Assembly: GCF_002368395.1 (NCBI RefSeq)
Contig: NZ_AP018254.1
Coordinates: 4,340,001 to 4,404,000 of the forward strand
Reading direction: 5' to 3'
DNA length: 64,000 nt
From: Calothrix sp. NIES-3974
GTDB lineage: Bacteria; Cyanobacteriota; Cyanobacteriia; Cyanobacteriales; Nostocaceae
The notes below the pieces were generated by a model, which did no database searches, was not told the origin of the DNA, and worked only from the letters and a program-made list of their open reading frames with translations. Every line of letters begins with the position of its first letter. Position 1 is the stretch's first letter. Positions 1 to 8,280 of the stretch are shown one piece after another. The position numbers and the translations under genes were made by a program.

Positions 1-157
1 AATTTGAATCAGTTATTTTCACATTTTTATGGGTAGTTCTAATATGTCCACCTAATATTGGTTGCTTTTCAAAAACCGTCACTTGATGACCATATTTATC
101 AAGTAAATATGCTGTCACCATCCCACTAGCACCACCACCAATGATTGCTATTTTCAT
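1..157 (-). CDS. N-terminus of an FAD/NAD(P)-dependent oxidoreductase, cut by the window edge
   Basis: Reading leftwards from an ATG at 157 gives 52 codons without a stop before the edge. The product opens with a dinucleotide-binding Rossmann fold: strand and glycine loop AIIGGGASGMV, an acidic residue at the end of the second strand (VTVFEKQ), then a GGHIRT turn. This is the pattern of flavoproteins of the amine oxidase/desaturase type that bind the ADP half of FAD. The substrate domain lies outside the window, so the reaction is unknown. The next leftward gene starts with the same fold. Confidence 0.75.
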   Translation of the reverse strand, partial: MKIAIIGGGASGMVTAYLLDKYGHQVTVFEKQPILGGHIRTTHKNVKITDSN

Positions 158-212
158 ATTTATCACCCTGCTAATTAAAACCCACATAAGAAAGGTAATA
201 TAGACTAGAAAA

Positions 213-329
213 CCCGGATTTCTCACAAACTCCTCAAACTTTCAGTGAGTAGTCCGTGATGGCAGTAGGGAGTAGCAGTAAAATAAATCCACTACTCAAG
301 GCTCATAACTCCCTTGTGATAAATGCAGG
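213..329 (+). repeat. MITE-like element, copy 1
   Basis: A 117-bp element with imperfect terminal inverted repeats: the left end CCCGGATTTCTCACAAA mirrors the right end TTGTGATAAATGCAGG. The interior has a GGGAGTAG-rich part and the conserved CTACTCAAGGCT block. It fills most of the gap between two flavoprotein genes. The same layout recurs at least six more times in the window. Confidence 0.75.
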
Positions 330-394
330 AAAGGTATTCCTCCTATTTCCTACTCCCTAACTATGGAGATAATTTCATAAATCACAGTAGATTT

Positions 395-1930
395 CTATAT
401 TCCTAAAAACCAATCATTTGCTAATCTTTGATATAACATCGCTCCCGTCCAAAAAGTTGGTGCAAAACCTGGATAACCAGAAGAAGCATTACAAAAATAA
501 AAATTATTCAACGATGTTTGATGATTTAATCGACCCAGACCCATATTCCGAGGAGTCAAATTAGAGCCATAGGAATTTCCTTGGGGACACCAACAAAAAC
601 GCTCATTTGTTGTAGGACTACCTGTCATAGAAAAGATAAGATATTTACGAAAGTTGGGGACATATTTCTTTTCCATCACATCCAATATTTGTGCAAAAAT
701 CTCATTTTTTTTCTGTCGATAGGCTTTTTTGTCACTATCACGAAGCTTGTGAAAATAATCGTAGTCTGCGACTGTCAAAAATTCAATAATTTGACAGTCT
801 TCTGGACAGTCACGCTCATGATTAGTTAATAAAGTTGGTGTGGTAATTGCAAAACTCAATTGTGAGTAATCATGGTTTTCATACATTTGTTTAAATGCCA
901 TATTCAAATTGCTATGCTCACTATGAAAAGTATTCCAAGCACCAAAACCATAATCTCGTAAATCAATATCCTTGACTACACAATAAGCGACAAAATTACT
1001 AGGGGAATAATCATAGTTAAGTCTTTTGATTACTTGGGGACTAAAATTATGTATACCAATCATTTTTGCCGCTTTTTTGGGGTCTAAATTGCAAATCGTG
1101 TTTGCGGCTGTAAATTCAAAAAATTCCTTGGTCACACGATTAATCCCCCTAACTCCCTTAATAGTTCGATTTTCAACTAAAAATTCTTTCACCTCATGAT
1201 TAAAAAGTAATTCACCCTGATGTTTCTTAATCGTATCTACTAAGGAATTAATCACATGTTCAAAATGTCTAGTTGGATAAAAAGCTCCTGCTTGATATGA
1301 AGTAAATAAAATCACCCAAGCATAAAAAGATAATTGATTTGGTGGTAACAAAAAATCTGGCCATTGTAAAGCAAGTAAGGTTTGTGCTGCTAGGGGTAAT
1401 TGAAATTTATCAAAGACATCTTGGAGGGTACTATTGAGATATGTAGCAGCACAAATTGTCTCGTTAGGGTGTTGGAGAATCTGTAATAAATTAATAGGTG
1501 GTGTTAAAAAGCGTAATCCCTTCCTCACTTTTTGAACTTCTGAGAGAAAACGACGAATTTGCTGTTCATGATGAGGAAAAAGCTTTCCTAAACGATGAAT
1601 TAACACCTGATTATCACTCGGTATATCTAAGGAATAACCAGGCATTCTCATGTGGTCAAAACCATTGATATCGTATTTTTCAAAAGTAACTTGCTGGTCT
1701 AAATCAAGTTTTTTGAGAATCCGATTAACAGCTTGTCCCTCACCACAATCCCACACATAATGAAGTTGGGCATTAAACTTGTACTTACCAGCGATTTCAA
1801 AAGTATGACCAAAACCACCAGGATATTCATGGGCTTCTAAAATTAGAACTTTTTGACCTGATTTAGCCATTAATGCGGCAAATACTAATGCGGATAATCC
1901 ACTACCGACAATCAAATAATCTATATTCAT
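395..1930 (-). CDS. Phytoene desaturase/carotene isomerase-like FAD oxidoreductase
   Basis: A 511-residue flavoprotein of the CrtI/CrtISO/retinol-saturase superfamily, which desaturate, isomerise or saturate polyene or lipid substrates. The N-terminal FAD motif is LIVGSGLSALVF (residues 6-17), with the second-strand acid in LILEAHEYPGG and the GG turn that contacts FAD. The C-terminal FAD-binding stretch includes NASSGYPGFAPTFWTGAML. Length is normal for the family. Family membership is clear from the motifs; the substrate (carotenoid or other lipid) cannot be told. It is transcribed leftward with its own 5' region; a MITE-like repeat lies downstream. Confidence 0.8.
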   Translation of the reverse strand: MNIDYLIVGSGLSALVFAALMAKSGQKVLILEAHEYPGGFGHTFEIAGKYKFNAQLHYVWDCGEGQAVNRILKKLDLDQQVTFEKYDINGFDHMRMPGYSLDIPSDNQVLIHRLGKLFPHHEQQIRRFLSEVQKVRKGLRFLTPPINLLQILQHPNETICAATYLNSTLQDVFDKFQLPLAAQTLLALQWPDFLLPPNQLSFYAWVILFTSYQAGAFYPTRHFEHVINSLVDTIKKHQGELLFNHEVKEFLVENRTIKGVRGINRVTKEFFEFTAANTICNLDPKKAAKMIGIHNFSPQVIKRLNYDYSPSNFVAYCVVKDIDLRDYGFGAWNTFHSEHSNLNMAFKQMYENHDYSQLSFAITTPTLLTNHERDCPEDCQIIEFLTVADYDYFHKLRDSDKKAYRQKKNEIFAQILDVMEKKYVPNFRKYLIFSMTGSPTTNERFCWCPQGNSYGSNLTPRNMGLGRLNHQTSLNNFYFCNASSGYPGFAPTFWTGAMLYQRLANDWFLGI

Positions 1931-2136
1931 ATTTATTCAGTGAAAAAAAATAAAGTTATTGAAATCAAATTACAAATGTTTGATGCGTTATGAAATAACT
2001 TATCACGCACCCTACAAACTGGAAATTTAGTTATCAATCAAACTTGATTTTCATCTAGATTCAAAAATCAAATAGGGAGAGGGAGTAGAGACCCAACATG
2101 TCGCGTCTCTACTTTGCCATACTGTGATCGCAGTCC

Positions 2137-2280
2137 TAAATGATTTGTAAAATCTTACATGTAGGTTTGTTGACTGTTAAGGGTTGACAGTAAACAGCCA
2201 TAGACCTAAACACACGTAGCACGACAGGGTACAGCCAAAACCAATATTTTTCACGACTTAAATCGGATTGCTATATATAT
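2137..2280 (+). repeat. Dispersed intergenic repeat, copy A (partner at 47730-47876)
   Basis: This stretch aligns with 47730-47876. Both begin TAAATGATT, followed by AAAATCTTA and TGTTGACTGTT, then TTGACAGT, then GGGTACAGCC and a T/A-rich end. The middle differs: the other copy carries a GCGCAG...GAGAAGCC block here. It lies upstream of the 395-1930 gene and downstream of tmk. The rest of the 1931-2448 gap shows no gene; a degraded AGACG-armed palindrome lies near 2090-2115. Confidence 0.6.
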
Positions 2281-2448
2281 TTTCTGCCTATTTAGAGGTT
2301 AAACAATAAATGTGAGAAACTTGTGAGTTTTTGTGAAACTGATATCTTCCCCCGAAGAAGATACAAGAAATAAGTTTAAATCCCTATACACTTGTTCTCT
2401 CAACTGCGATCGCGTCCGTCTTCGTAATTCGTCATCAACGTCAGTAGG

Positions 2449-3093
2449 CTAATAAATCCTGATTAGTGTTTTCATTAAAGCTTGTATTTGGGTTTGAATC
2501 AATTCTGGGGACTGATTTCCATCGAGACGGTGGATTATTTGGGGATAGTTGGCTGCTTGGTGTTGATAGCCTTGACGGATGCGATAGTGAAAATCTAGTT
2601 TTTCCTGTTCAATGCGGTCAAATTGGTCATGATTGCCAATTTTGCGTAATAAACCAATAGCTGGGTCAATATCTAACCAAAAAACTAAATCCCGTTCTAA
2701 CCCCTGGGTAGCGATCGCATTTAGTTGCAAGATTAAATCTAGATCCAATTTTCGCCCAAATCCCTGGTAAGCGATAGTCGAATCAATAAAGCGATCGCAT
2801 AAAATAATTTTACCCTGATTTAATAAAGGTTTAAGATAGCTATCCACATGTTGAGCGCGGTCAGCAGCATATAGTAATAATTCTGCCCGATCAACAATTG
2901 TACCCTGGGGGGACTCCAACAAAATCCGCCGTAATTCCATCCCTAATTCCGTTCCCCCCGGTTCCCGTGTCACCACAACCTCAACTCCGAGGGATTGTAA
3001 CCACTGTCTAGTTAAATTCACCTGGGTGGTTTTTCCACAACCCTCCACACCCTCAAAAATAATTAATTTTCCCAATCTATCCTGGTTATTCAT
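2449..3093 (-). CDS. tmk: Thymidylate kinase
   Basis: Phosphorylates dTMP to dTDP with ATP, an essential cytosolic step of dTTP synthesis. The 214-residue length is typical. The P-loop GVEGCGKTT (about residues 15-23) binds ATP. TREPGGTELG is the family DR(E)PGGT-type substrate loop, and DRFIDSTIAYQGFGR contains the DR pair and the start of the lid region. The ATG at 3093 precedes a conserved start (KLIIFEGVEG). It is leftward and stands alone, with a tandem-repeat region upstream. The call rests on unambiguous family motifs. Confidence 0.95.
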   Translation of the reverse strand: MNNQDRLGKLIIFEGVEGCGKTTQVNLTRQWLQSLGVEVVVTREPGGTELGMELRRILLESPQGTIVDRAELLLYAADRAQHVDSYLKPLLNQGKIILCDRFIDSTIAYQGFGRKLDLDLILQLNAIATQGLERDLVFWLDIDPAIGLLRKIGNHDQFDRIEQEKLDFHYRIRQGYQHQAANYPQIIHRLDGNQSPELIQTQIQALMKTLIRIY

Positions 3094-3212
3094 GATGCTA
3101 GTGGCTGGGGAAATATCTAAAGCTGAATCATCCCATATCCACCAACACTTGTAAACCTTTTTCTCAGTAGATAGGTGCGATTAAATATAAAACCACGACA
3201 TAACCTATCATT

Positions 3213-3434
3213 GTTGCAATTTGGGATTCACATCAAAATTCTTGTAGAGACGTAGCAATTCATTGTTTGTTGCAATTTTGGATTCAAACCAAAATCATTG
3301 TAGAGACGTAGCAATTTATTGTTTGTTGCAATTTTGGATTCAAATCAAAACCATTGTAGACGTAGTAATTTATTGTTTGTTGCAATTTTGGATTCAAACC
3401 AAAATCATTGTAGAGACGTAGCAGTGCTACGTCT
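3213..3434 (+). repeat. 56-bp tandem repeat, about four copies
   Basis: A unit beginning GTTGCAATTTTGGATTCAAA and ending in GTAGAGACGTAGCAATTTATTGTTT starts at 3213, 3269, 3325 and 3379. The period is 56, 56 and 54 bp; the third unit lost GA. The last unit ends in a full palindrome. Each unit carries a half-site of the GTAGAGACGTAGC palindrome. It lies in the gap upstream of tmk and downstream of the sugar kinase; no gene is seen in 3094-3560. Confidence 0.85.
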
Positions 3435-3438
3435 CTAC
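3410..3438. repeat. Palindromic repeat, GTAGC core
   Basis: GTAGAGACGTAGC pairs perfectly with GCTACGTCTCTAC around a 3-base centre, which gives a strong hairpin on either strand. It closes the 56-bp tandem array. Other copies are at 17933, 24156, 47149 and 47941. Confidence 0.8.
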
Positions 3439-3663
3439 ATAACGTAAAATTTCCAATTCATATTATTATTTAGCAACGCCCTACAATCTAAAATAAAAAT
3501 GAAGGGGATAGATGATGTGCAAGAATGATACACCACTACCCCTAATGCTGCCCAGATGATTAACCTGGAACCATTACGCCCAGTGTCTAACTTTCTTAGT
3601 ATGGGCTGGTTTTTTCCTAATTGTCACTGGTATTGCTACGGAATTACAAAGAATTGGTAAAGT

Positions 3664-4959
3664 TTACCACCTACCCCAACTACCCCACATTGCCAGTAAA
3701 GCACTACCATAGGCTGCTTCCCGATGCCGAGAATTAGTTACAGGTACTTGTAGATATTGACTGCGAATTTCAGTCCAGACAGGATTTTTTGCCCCTCCAC
3801 CCGCCGTATAAACACGGACAAGGGGTGTTGCACCCAGTTGTTGTAGTAATTTATAACCTTGGGCTTCAATCCTGGCCATACTTGATAGTAATCCGTGTAA
3901 AAATTCCCTGTCATCACTGGGACGGGGGGAAAGTCGGGGTGCTAAATTCGCGTCGTTAATGGGAAAACGTTCACCGGGTTTGAGGAGGGGGTAGTAATCG
4001 AGTTCACAGGGGGACTGGGGATCAATTTGGGAGGAAAGTTGAATGAGTTGCTCATCGGTAAAGAAATGACGCAGGATTGCACCTCCGGTATTTGATGCAC
4101 CTCCTACTAACCAAATTGGTTGTGTGGAAGTTAGATGGGGGGAATTGGCAAAATTGGGGAAACGATGGCTGTAAATTCCGAATGCAGAATTGTCGATGGG
4201 GGTATGACTCAGGAGTTTAATTACAAGGGTTGAACCGAGGGATGTGACTGCTTCTCCGGGGGTTTTGGCTCCGCTTGCAAAAAAAGCGGCAATACTATCG
4301 GTTGTACCTGCACAAATTTGACAAGTTGTGGGAAAATTATACCTACGAGCTATTTCTGATTTTATTGCAGCAATCGGTGTTCCTGGGGAAAGTACCTGGG
4401 GTAATTTGACGGGAATCTCTAAATTTTCTAGCCATTCTGGATACTTTAAGACCGCAACATCGTAACCTAACTTGAGGGCATTATGATAATCACTAATACC
4501 CAATTTGCCATGTAGCAAAAAAGCTAACCAATCAGCTTGATGGAGAAAATAAGCAGCTTGCTGAAAGCTTGGTTGTTGTTGCATCCACAGTAATTTTGCC
4601 AGACTAGATGTCGCACTGATAACTGGGTGTTGAGGAGGAGCAAGTGCTTGTAGACGGGGAAGTATGGATGCGGCGCGGGCATCATTGTAAAGTAAAGGAG
4701 TGTCGATGATATTACCAACTGCGTCACATAACATTACCGTCGCCGAAGTACCATTAATCGCGATCGCCTGAATTTGCGATCGCAGTTGCTCTGGTATCTG
4801 TAAAATTAACTCCCAGAGGCTATCATGCCAAGTCGGAGCTAAATTCGTGTTGTCACAATCAGCAAAATTACGACTTGCTTGACTGATAATATTGCCATTG
4901 GTGTCAATCACGATACTTCGCGCTCCCGAAGTACCAAAGTCGATCCCCAGGTAAAACAT
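3664..4959 (-). CDS. FGGY-family carbohydrate kinase (possibly D-ribulose kinase)
   Basis: A 431-residue sugar kinase of the FGGY/actin-ATPase fold. The N-terminal phosphate-1 loop LGIDFGTSGAR (residues 4-14) and a second ATP loop (GTTDSIAAFFASG, then TAGGGAKNP near the C-terminus) are intact. It is shorter than typical xylulokinases (about 480-500), as in the cyanobacterial/plant sugar-kinase group, where ribulose phosphorylation has been reported; substrate assignment here is inference. The start is fixed by MFYLGIDFG. The heptad array CCAAAAT/CTAAAAT runs right up to it, supplying the AT of the ATG, so no normal ribosome-binding site is visible. Confidence 0.85.
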   Translation of the reverse strand: MFYLGIDFGTSGARSIVIDTNGNIISQASRNFADCDNTNLAPTWHDSLWELILQIPEQLRSQIQAIAINGTSATVMLCDAVGNIIDTPLLYNDARAASILPRLQALAPPQHPVISATSSLAKLLWMQQQPSFQQAAYFLHQADWLAFLLHGKLGISDYHNALKLGYDVAVLKYPEWLENLEIPVKLPQVLSPGTPIAAIKSEIARRYNFPTTCQICAGTTDSIAAFFASGAKTPGEAVTSLGSTLVIKLLSHTPIDNSAFGIYSHRFPNFANSPHLTSTQPIWLVGGASNTGGAILRHFFTDEQLIQLSSQIDPQSPCELDYYPLLKPGERFPINDANLAPRLSPRPSDDREFLHGLLSSMARIEAQGYKLLQQLGATPLVRVYTAGGGAKNPVWTEIRSQYLQVPVTNSRHREAAYGSALLAMWGSWGRW

Positions 4960-4985
4960 TTTGGATTTTAGATTTTGGATTTTTA
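4958..4985 (-). repeat. Heptad STRR (CCAAAAT type) abutting a start codon
   Basis: On the minus strand four heptads of CCAAAAT/CTAAAAT type run into the ATG of the sugar kinase; the last heptad overlaps the A and T of that codon. The same heptad family occurs at 8221-8257 and 26630-26657. Confidence 0.8.
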
Positions 4986-5045
4986 TTCTTAAGCTATTCT
5001 GGAATTGAAACCAAGGAAAACAACTTTTCCCTATTCCCTAAGTAC

Positions 5046-5066
5046 AGACGACCCGTCGGGTCGTCT
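5046..5066. repeat. Palindromic repeat, ACCCG core
   Basis: AGACGACCC and GGGTCGTCT pair around a GTC centre. It sits about 30 bases before the larE start, between divergent genes. Related copies are at 53893-53920 and, degraded, near 63190-63212. Confidence 0.75.
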
Positions 5067-5096
5067 CCCTACTCCCTATTTACCTACTCCCTACCG

Positions 5097-5933
5097 ATGA
5101 TATTAACCGCAAAACTGGAACGTCTCAAAACTATTTTTGCAGAAATGGAACGGGCTTTGATTGCCTATTCTGGAGGTGTGGATAGTACATTGGTGGCCAA
5201 AATCGCCTATGATGTATTGGGCGATCGCGCTCTGGCTGTAACTGCGGTATCTCCATCTTTGTTACCGGAAGAATTGGAAGATGCCAAAATTCAAGCTGCA
5301 ACCATTGGGATTAAGCATCAACTGGTCACCACCCAAGAAATGTCTAATCCTAATTACACCTCTAATCCTGTCAATCGCTGCTATTTTTGTAAAAGTGAAT
5401 TACATGACACCCTAAAACCAATGGCTAGGGAGCTAGGATATCCCTATGTGGTTGATGGTGTAAATGCGGATGATTTACAAGATTATCGTCCCGGAATCCA
5501 AGCAGCAAAGGAACGTGGTGCATTTTCCCCCCTCGCAGAAGTTGGGGTGACAAAAGCTGAAGTTAGACAACTTTCCCAAGAGTTAGGATTACCCTGGTGG
5601 GATAAACCCGCTCAACCTTGTTTAAGTTCCCGTTTCCCCTACGGTGAAGAAATTACTATTGCTAAATTACAACGGGTCGGACGTGCGGAAATATATTTAC
5701 GTAAATTAGGTTGGACAAATTTACGGGTTCGTTCCGAAGGGGATACCGCGAGAATTGAATTACCACCAACAGCGATTAAAGATTTTGTTGCCAATAGCGA
5801 TTTAGAGATTATTGTGGCAGAATTTCAAAAATTAGGTTTTCTCTACGTCACCCTCGACTTGGAAGGATATCGCAGTGGAAAATTGAATCGGGTTTTCAGA
5901 ATGCAGGAGACAGGAGAACAGTTAGGTGCTTAA
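5097..5933 (+). CDS. larE: ATP-dependent sacrificial sulfur transferase, LarE family
   Basis: LarE proteins adenylate and then thiolate a pyridinium dicarboxylate precursor to make the nickel-pincer nucleotide of lactate racemase-type enzymes. The PP-loop SGGVDST (residues 25-31) binds ATP. Cysteines at 95 and 98 (CYFC) plus Cys175 (PAQPCLSSRF) form the three-cysteine set seen in LarE members proposed to carry a [4Fe-4S] cluster rather than sacrificing a single cysteine. The 278-residue length is usual. No larA, larB or larC is in the window, so the enzyme served is unknown. The ATG follows a palindrome and GGGAGTAG-type repeat; no clear Shine-Dalgarno is seen. Confidence 0.88.
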   Translation: MILTAKLERLKTIFAEMERALIAYSGGVDSTLVAKIAYDVLGDRALAVTAVSPSLLPEELEDAKIQAATIGIKHQLVTTQEMSNPNYTSNPVNRCYFCKSELHDTLKPMARELGYPYVVDGVNADDLQDYRPGIQAAKERGAFSPLAEVGVTKAEVRQLSQELGLPWWDKPAQPCLSSRFPYGEEITIAKLQRVGRAEIYLRKLGWTNLRVRSEGDTARIELPPTAIKDFVANSDLEIIVAEFQKLGFLYVTLDLEGYRSGKLNRVFRMQETGEQLGA

Positions 5934-6760
5934 ATGTGAGTGGGGAGTAGGGGGTCGGGAATAGGAATGAGCTATTTTTTTGTTTGTGTGTCCAATTTAA
6001 CTGTTATATACTCTAAATTCTCCCATAAAACAACAACACCCAGACTTACAGGATACTCAGGGAATTCCTTGCTTTTTTCATCCTAACCAGGGCTGTTAAA
6101 ACTGAAAATTAATGCATTCTCGCTATGACATTAGAACAGTTACATGACCCTCTTTTTTTACCAGAATGAGGAAATATAAGTATTTGAGTCGGGTGTTGTT
6201 GTTTGTTGACGAGACAGATGTTGAAACAGCGTTTTTACCTCTTTTGTTTAACTAACTGACCTTTGACATTGGCTGTTGAATCTGCCAGGGAAGCTTTGTC
6301 AGCTTCAATTATTAACTTACCATTGAATCAATTTGAAAAAATACCATTGATACTTTTCTTGACTTTTCTTTATCAATTAGACAATCTTCTTCGTATATAT
6401 TTACATTACCCGGATTTCTCACAAATTGCTCAAACTTTCAGTGAGTAGGGAGCGGGGAGTAGGGAGTCGCAGGAAAATCAAGCCACTACTCAAGGCTTAT
6501 CACTCCCTTGTGAGAAATGCAGGATTAGCCATATATTTACTATCAGAGAAAAAATGCTCAGATATATATTATTACCCTCTCCAAATATTTTCGATTATCA
6601 AGTAATAGTACATAATTCAAGCTTGCGAAAATATCCAGGAATCAATGGGGTGATATCACAAAACTTCATAAAATGCACCTAAATTCCAGAGATAAACTTC
6701 CAAAAGACCCTGCTCCAGTATTCTGTCTCCTGTATTCTATAATTTTCCAAAAAATCAGCC
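5934..6760. other. Gap between larE and fni: repeats, no supported gene
   Basis: The 827 bases hold a short GGGAGTAG-type run just after larE, a MITE-like element (6409-6523) and TTCTGT/CTCCTGT heptads at about 6715-6740 before fni. An open frame at 6263-6448 runs into the MITE and has no family resemblance, so it was not called. Confidence 0.6.
6409..6523 (+). repeat. MITE-like element, copy 2
   Basis: A 115-bp copy and one of the best preserved. The left end CCCGGATTTCTCACAAA and the right end TTGTGAGAAATGCAGG are inverted repeats. The interior has GTGAGTAGGGAG and CACTACTCAAGGCTTATCAC. Confidence 0.8.
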
Positions 6761-7810
6761 GTGCAAACCTCCAATCAACCTGAAACCGTCACCCAATCAC
6801 GAAAAGCCGACCATATTCGTATTTGCCTAGAAGAGCAGGTACAATGTCAAGCGATCGCAACAGGTTTAGAAAAATATCGATTTATCCACACCTGTCTACC
6901 CGAACTTGATTTTGACCAGGTGGATATCAGCACCTCATTTTTGGGAAAAACTCTAGGTGCGCCAATTTTAATTTCCTCCATGACCGGAGGAACTCCCCTT
7001 GCAGCCACCATTAATCAGCGCTTGGCAGAAGTTGCCCAAGAATATAAACTAGCGATGGGAGTGGGTTCACAACGGGTCGCCATCGAAAAGCCCCAGGTGA
7101 TAGAAAGCTTTGCCATCCGTAAATACGCACCGGATGCTCTGTTATTCGCAAATTTAGGGGCTGTACAGCTAAACTATGATTACGGTGTCGAACAATGCCA
7201 ACGAATTATCGATATGTTGGCAGCCGATGCCCTAATTCTGCATCTTAATCCTTTACAGGAATGTATTCAACCCCAAGGGGATAAAAAATTCCACGGCTTA
7301 CTTGCTAAAATAGAGGTATTGTGTAATCAACTACCAATACCCGTAATTGTAAAAGAAGTTGGTAATGGCATATCGGCAAGAATGGCGGAGGTATTAATTG
7401 GTGTGGGAGTACAAGCCATAGATGTCGCTGGTGCAGGGGGTACATCCTGGGCTTTAGTGGAAAGCGAAAGAGCGCAAACACCGATGCAGCGACGTTTAGG
7501 ACGGACATTTGCCGATTGGGGGATACCAACAGCAGAGTGTATTACCAGTATTCGCCAAATTGCCCCACAAATACCCCTAATTGCATCCGGGGGATTACGT
7601 CACGGATTAGACGCAGCCAAAGCGATCGCATTAGGGGCTAATTTAGCAGGGTTTGCCATGCCATTTTTGCAAGCCGCAGCCGATTCTGACACCGCAGTAT
7701 CCGATTTAGTACAAGTATTAATGGCAGAATTAACAACGGTGCTATTCTGTACAGGGAATCAAAATTTATCCCAATTACAATCATCAGGATGTTTACAATT
7801 AGGAAAGTAG
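6761..7810 (+). CDS. fni: Type 2 isopentenyl-diphosphate delta-isomerase
   Basis: An FMN- and NADPH-dependent isomerase that interconverts isopentenyl and dimethylallyl diphosphate for carotenoid, phytol and quinone synthesis. The 349 residues show the family start [10 protein letters not shown], the LISSMTGGT loop, GSQRVAIE, the NLGAVQ strand, [15 protein letters not shown] (substrate and Mg region), VKEVGNGIS, and the FMN-phosphate loops [10 protein letters not shown] and [20 protein letters not shown]. The start is GTG at 6761, followed directly by the conserved N-terminal region. The stop codon TAG is the first piece of a heptad-rich tandem array, so the gene end and the repeat are fused. 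Confidence 0.95.
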   Translation: MQTSNQPETVTQSRKADHIRICLEEQVQCQAIATGLEKYRFIHTCLPELDFDQVDISTSFLGKTLGAPILISSMTGGTPLAATINQRLAEVAQEYKLAMGVGSQRVAIEKPQVIESFAIRKYAPDALLFANLGAVQLNYDYGVEQCQRIIDMLAADALILHLNPLQECIQPQGDKKFHGLLAKIEVLCNQLPIPVIVKEVGNGISARMAEVLIGVGVQAIDVAGAGGTSWALVESERAQTPMQRRLGRTFADWGIPTAECITSIRQIAPQIPLIASGGLRHGLDAAKAIALGANLAGFAMPFLQAAADSDTAVSDLVQVLMAELTTVLFCTGNQNLSQLQSSGCLQLGK

Positions 7811-8005
7811 GGAGAAGGGAGTAGGGAATAGGGAATGGGGAGTGGTTAAAAAACTTTCAAAAGTAGGGAGTAGGAAATAGGGAGTGGTCAAAAAACTTTC
7901 AAAAGTAGGGAGAAGGGAGTAGGGAATAGGGAATGGGGAGTGGTAAAAAAAACTTTCAAAAGTAGGGGGAAGGGAGTAGGGAATAGGGAGTGGGGAGTGG
8001 TAAAA
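7808..8005 (+). repeat. Tandem array of GGGAGTAG-type heptads with an AAAACTTTCAAAAG spacer
   Basis: Four units (about 57, 42, 57 and 50 bp) each combine variants of TAGGGAG, TAGGGAA and TGGGGAG with a spacer AAAAAACTTTCAAAAG. The first unit begins with the TAG stop codon of fni. The rest of the gap up to sppA (8006-8220) shows no gene. Confidence 0.85.
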
Positions 8006-8220
8006 AATTTTTATCTGGTGACTATGCTCTGCGTGGTCATCCGTGCGTGAAGGCTACCCTACCGCCTTCATTCAGGAGGCAAACAGAGGAGAGGAGTCTC
8101 GCACCCTTGAGTTCCCACGCGGAGCATGGGAACCAGGGGAAAAGTAGTAAATATACAACTTAAATGCGCAACAGCATACTCCCTATTTTCCGAGCAAGCG
8201 GGTTAATCTGTAGAATCAAT

Positions 8221-8257
8221 CCAAAATCTAAAATCTAAAATCCAAAATCCAAAATCC
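8221..8257 (+). repeat. Heptad STRR (CCAAAAT type) before sppA
   Basis: Five heptads (CCAAAAT, CTAAAAT, CTAAAAT, CCAAAAT, CCAAAAT) plus CC end 23 bases before the sppA ATG at 8281 and occupy the position of its leader. Confidence 0.85.
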
Positions 8258-8280
8258 TTTCATCCGATGGCTGAGTGGCA

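Noticed and set aside
6263-6448. 61-codon frame before fni
   Set aside because: It has no ribosome-binding site or family resemblance, and its 3' end is MITE-like repeat sequence.
7808-8005. Possible CRISPR array
   Set aside because: The units are variable heptads with a constant spacer; there are no unique spacers of even length and no cas genes.
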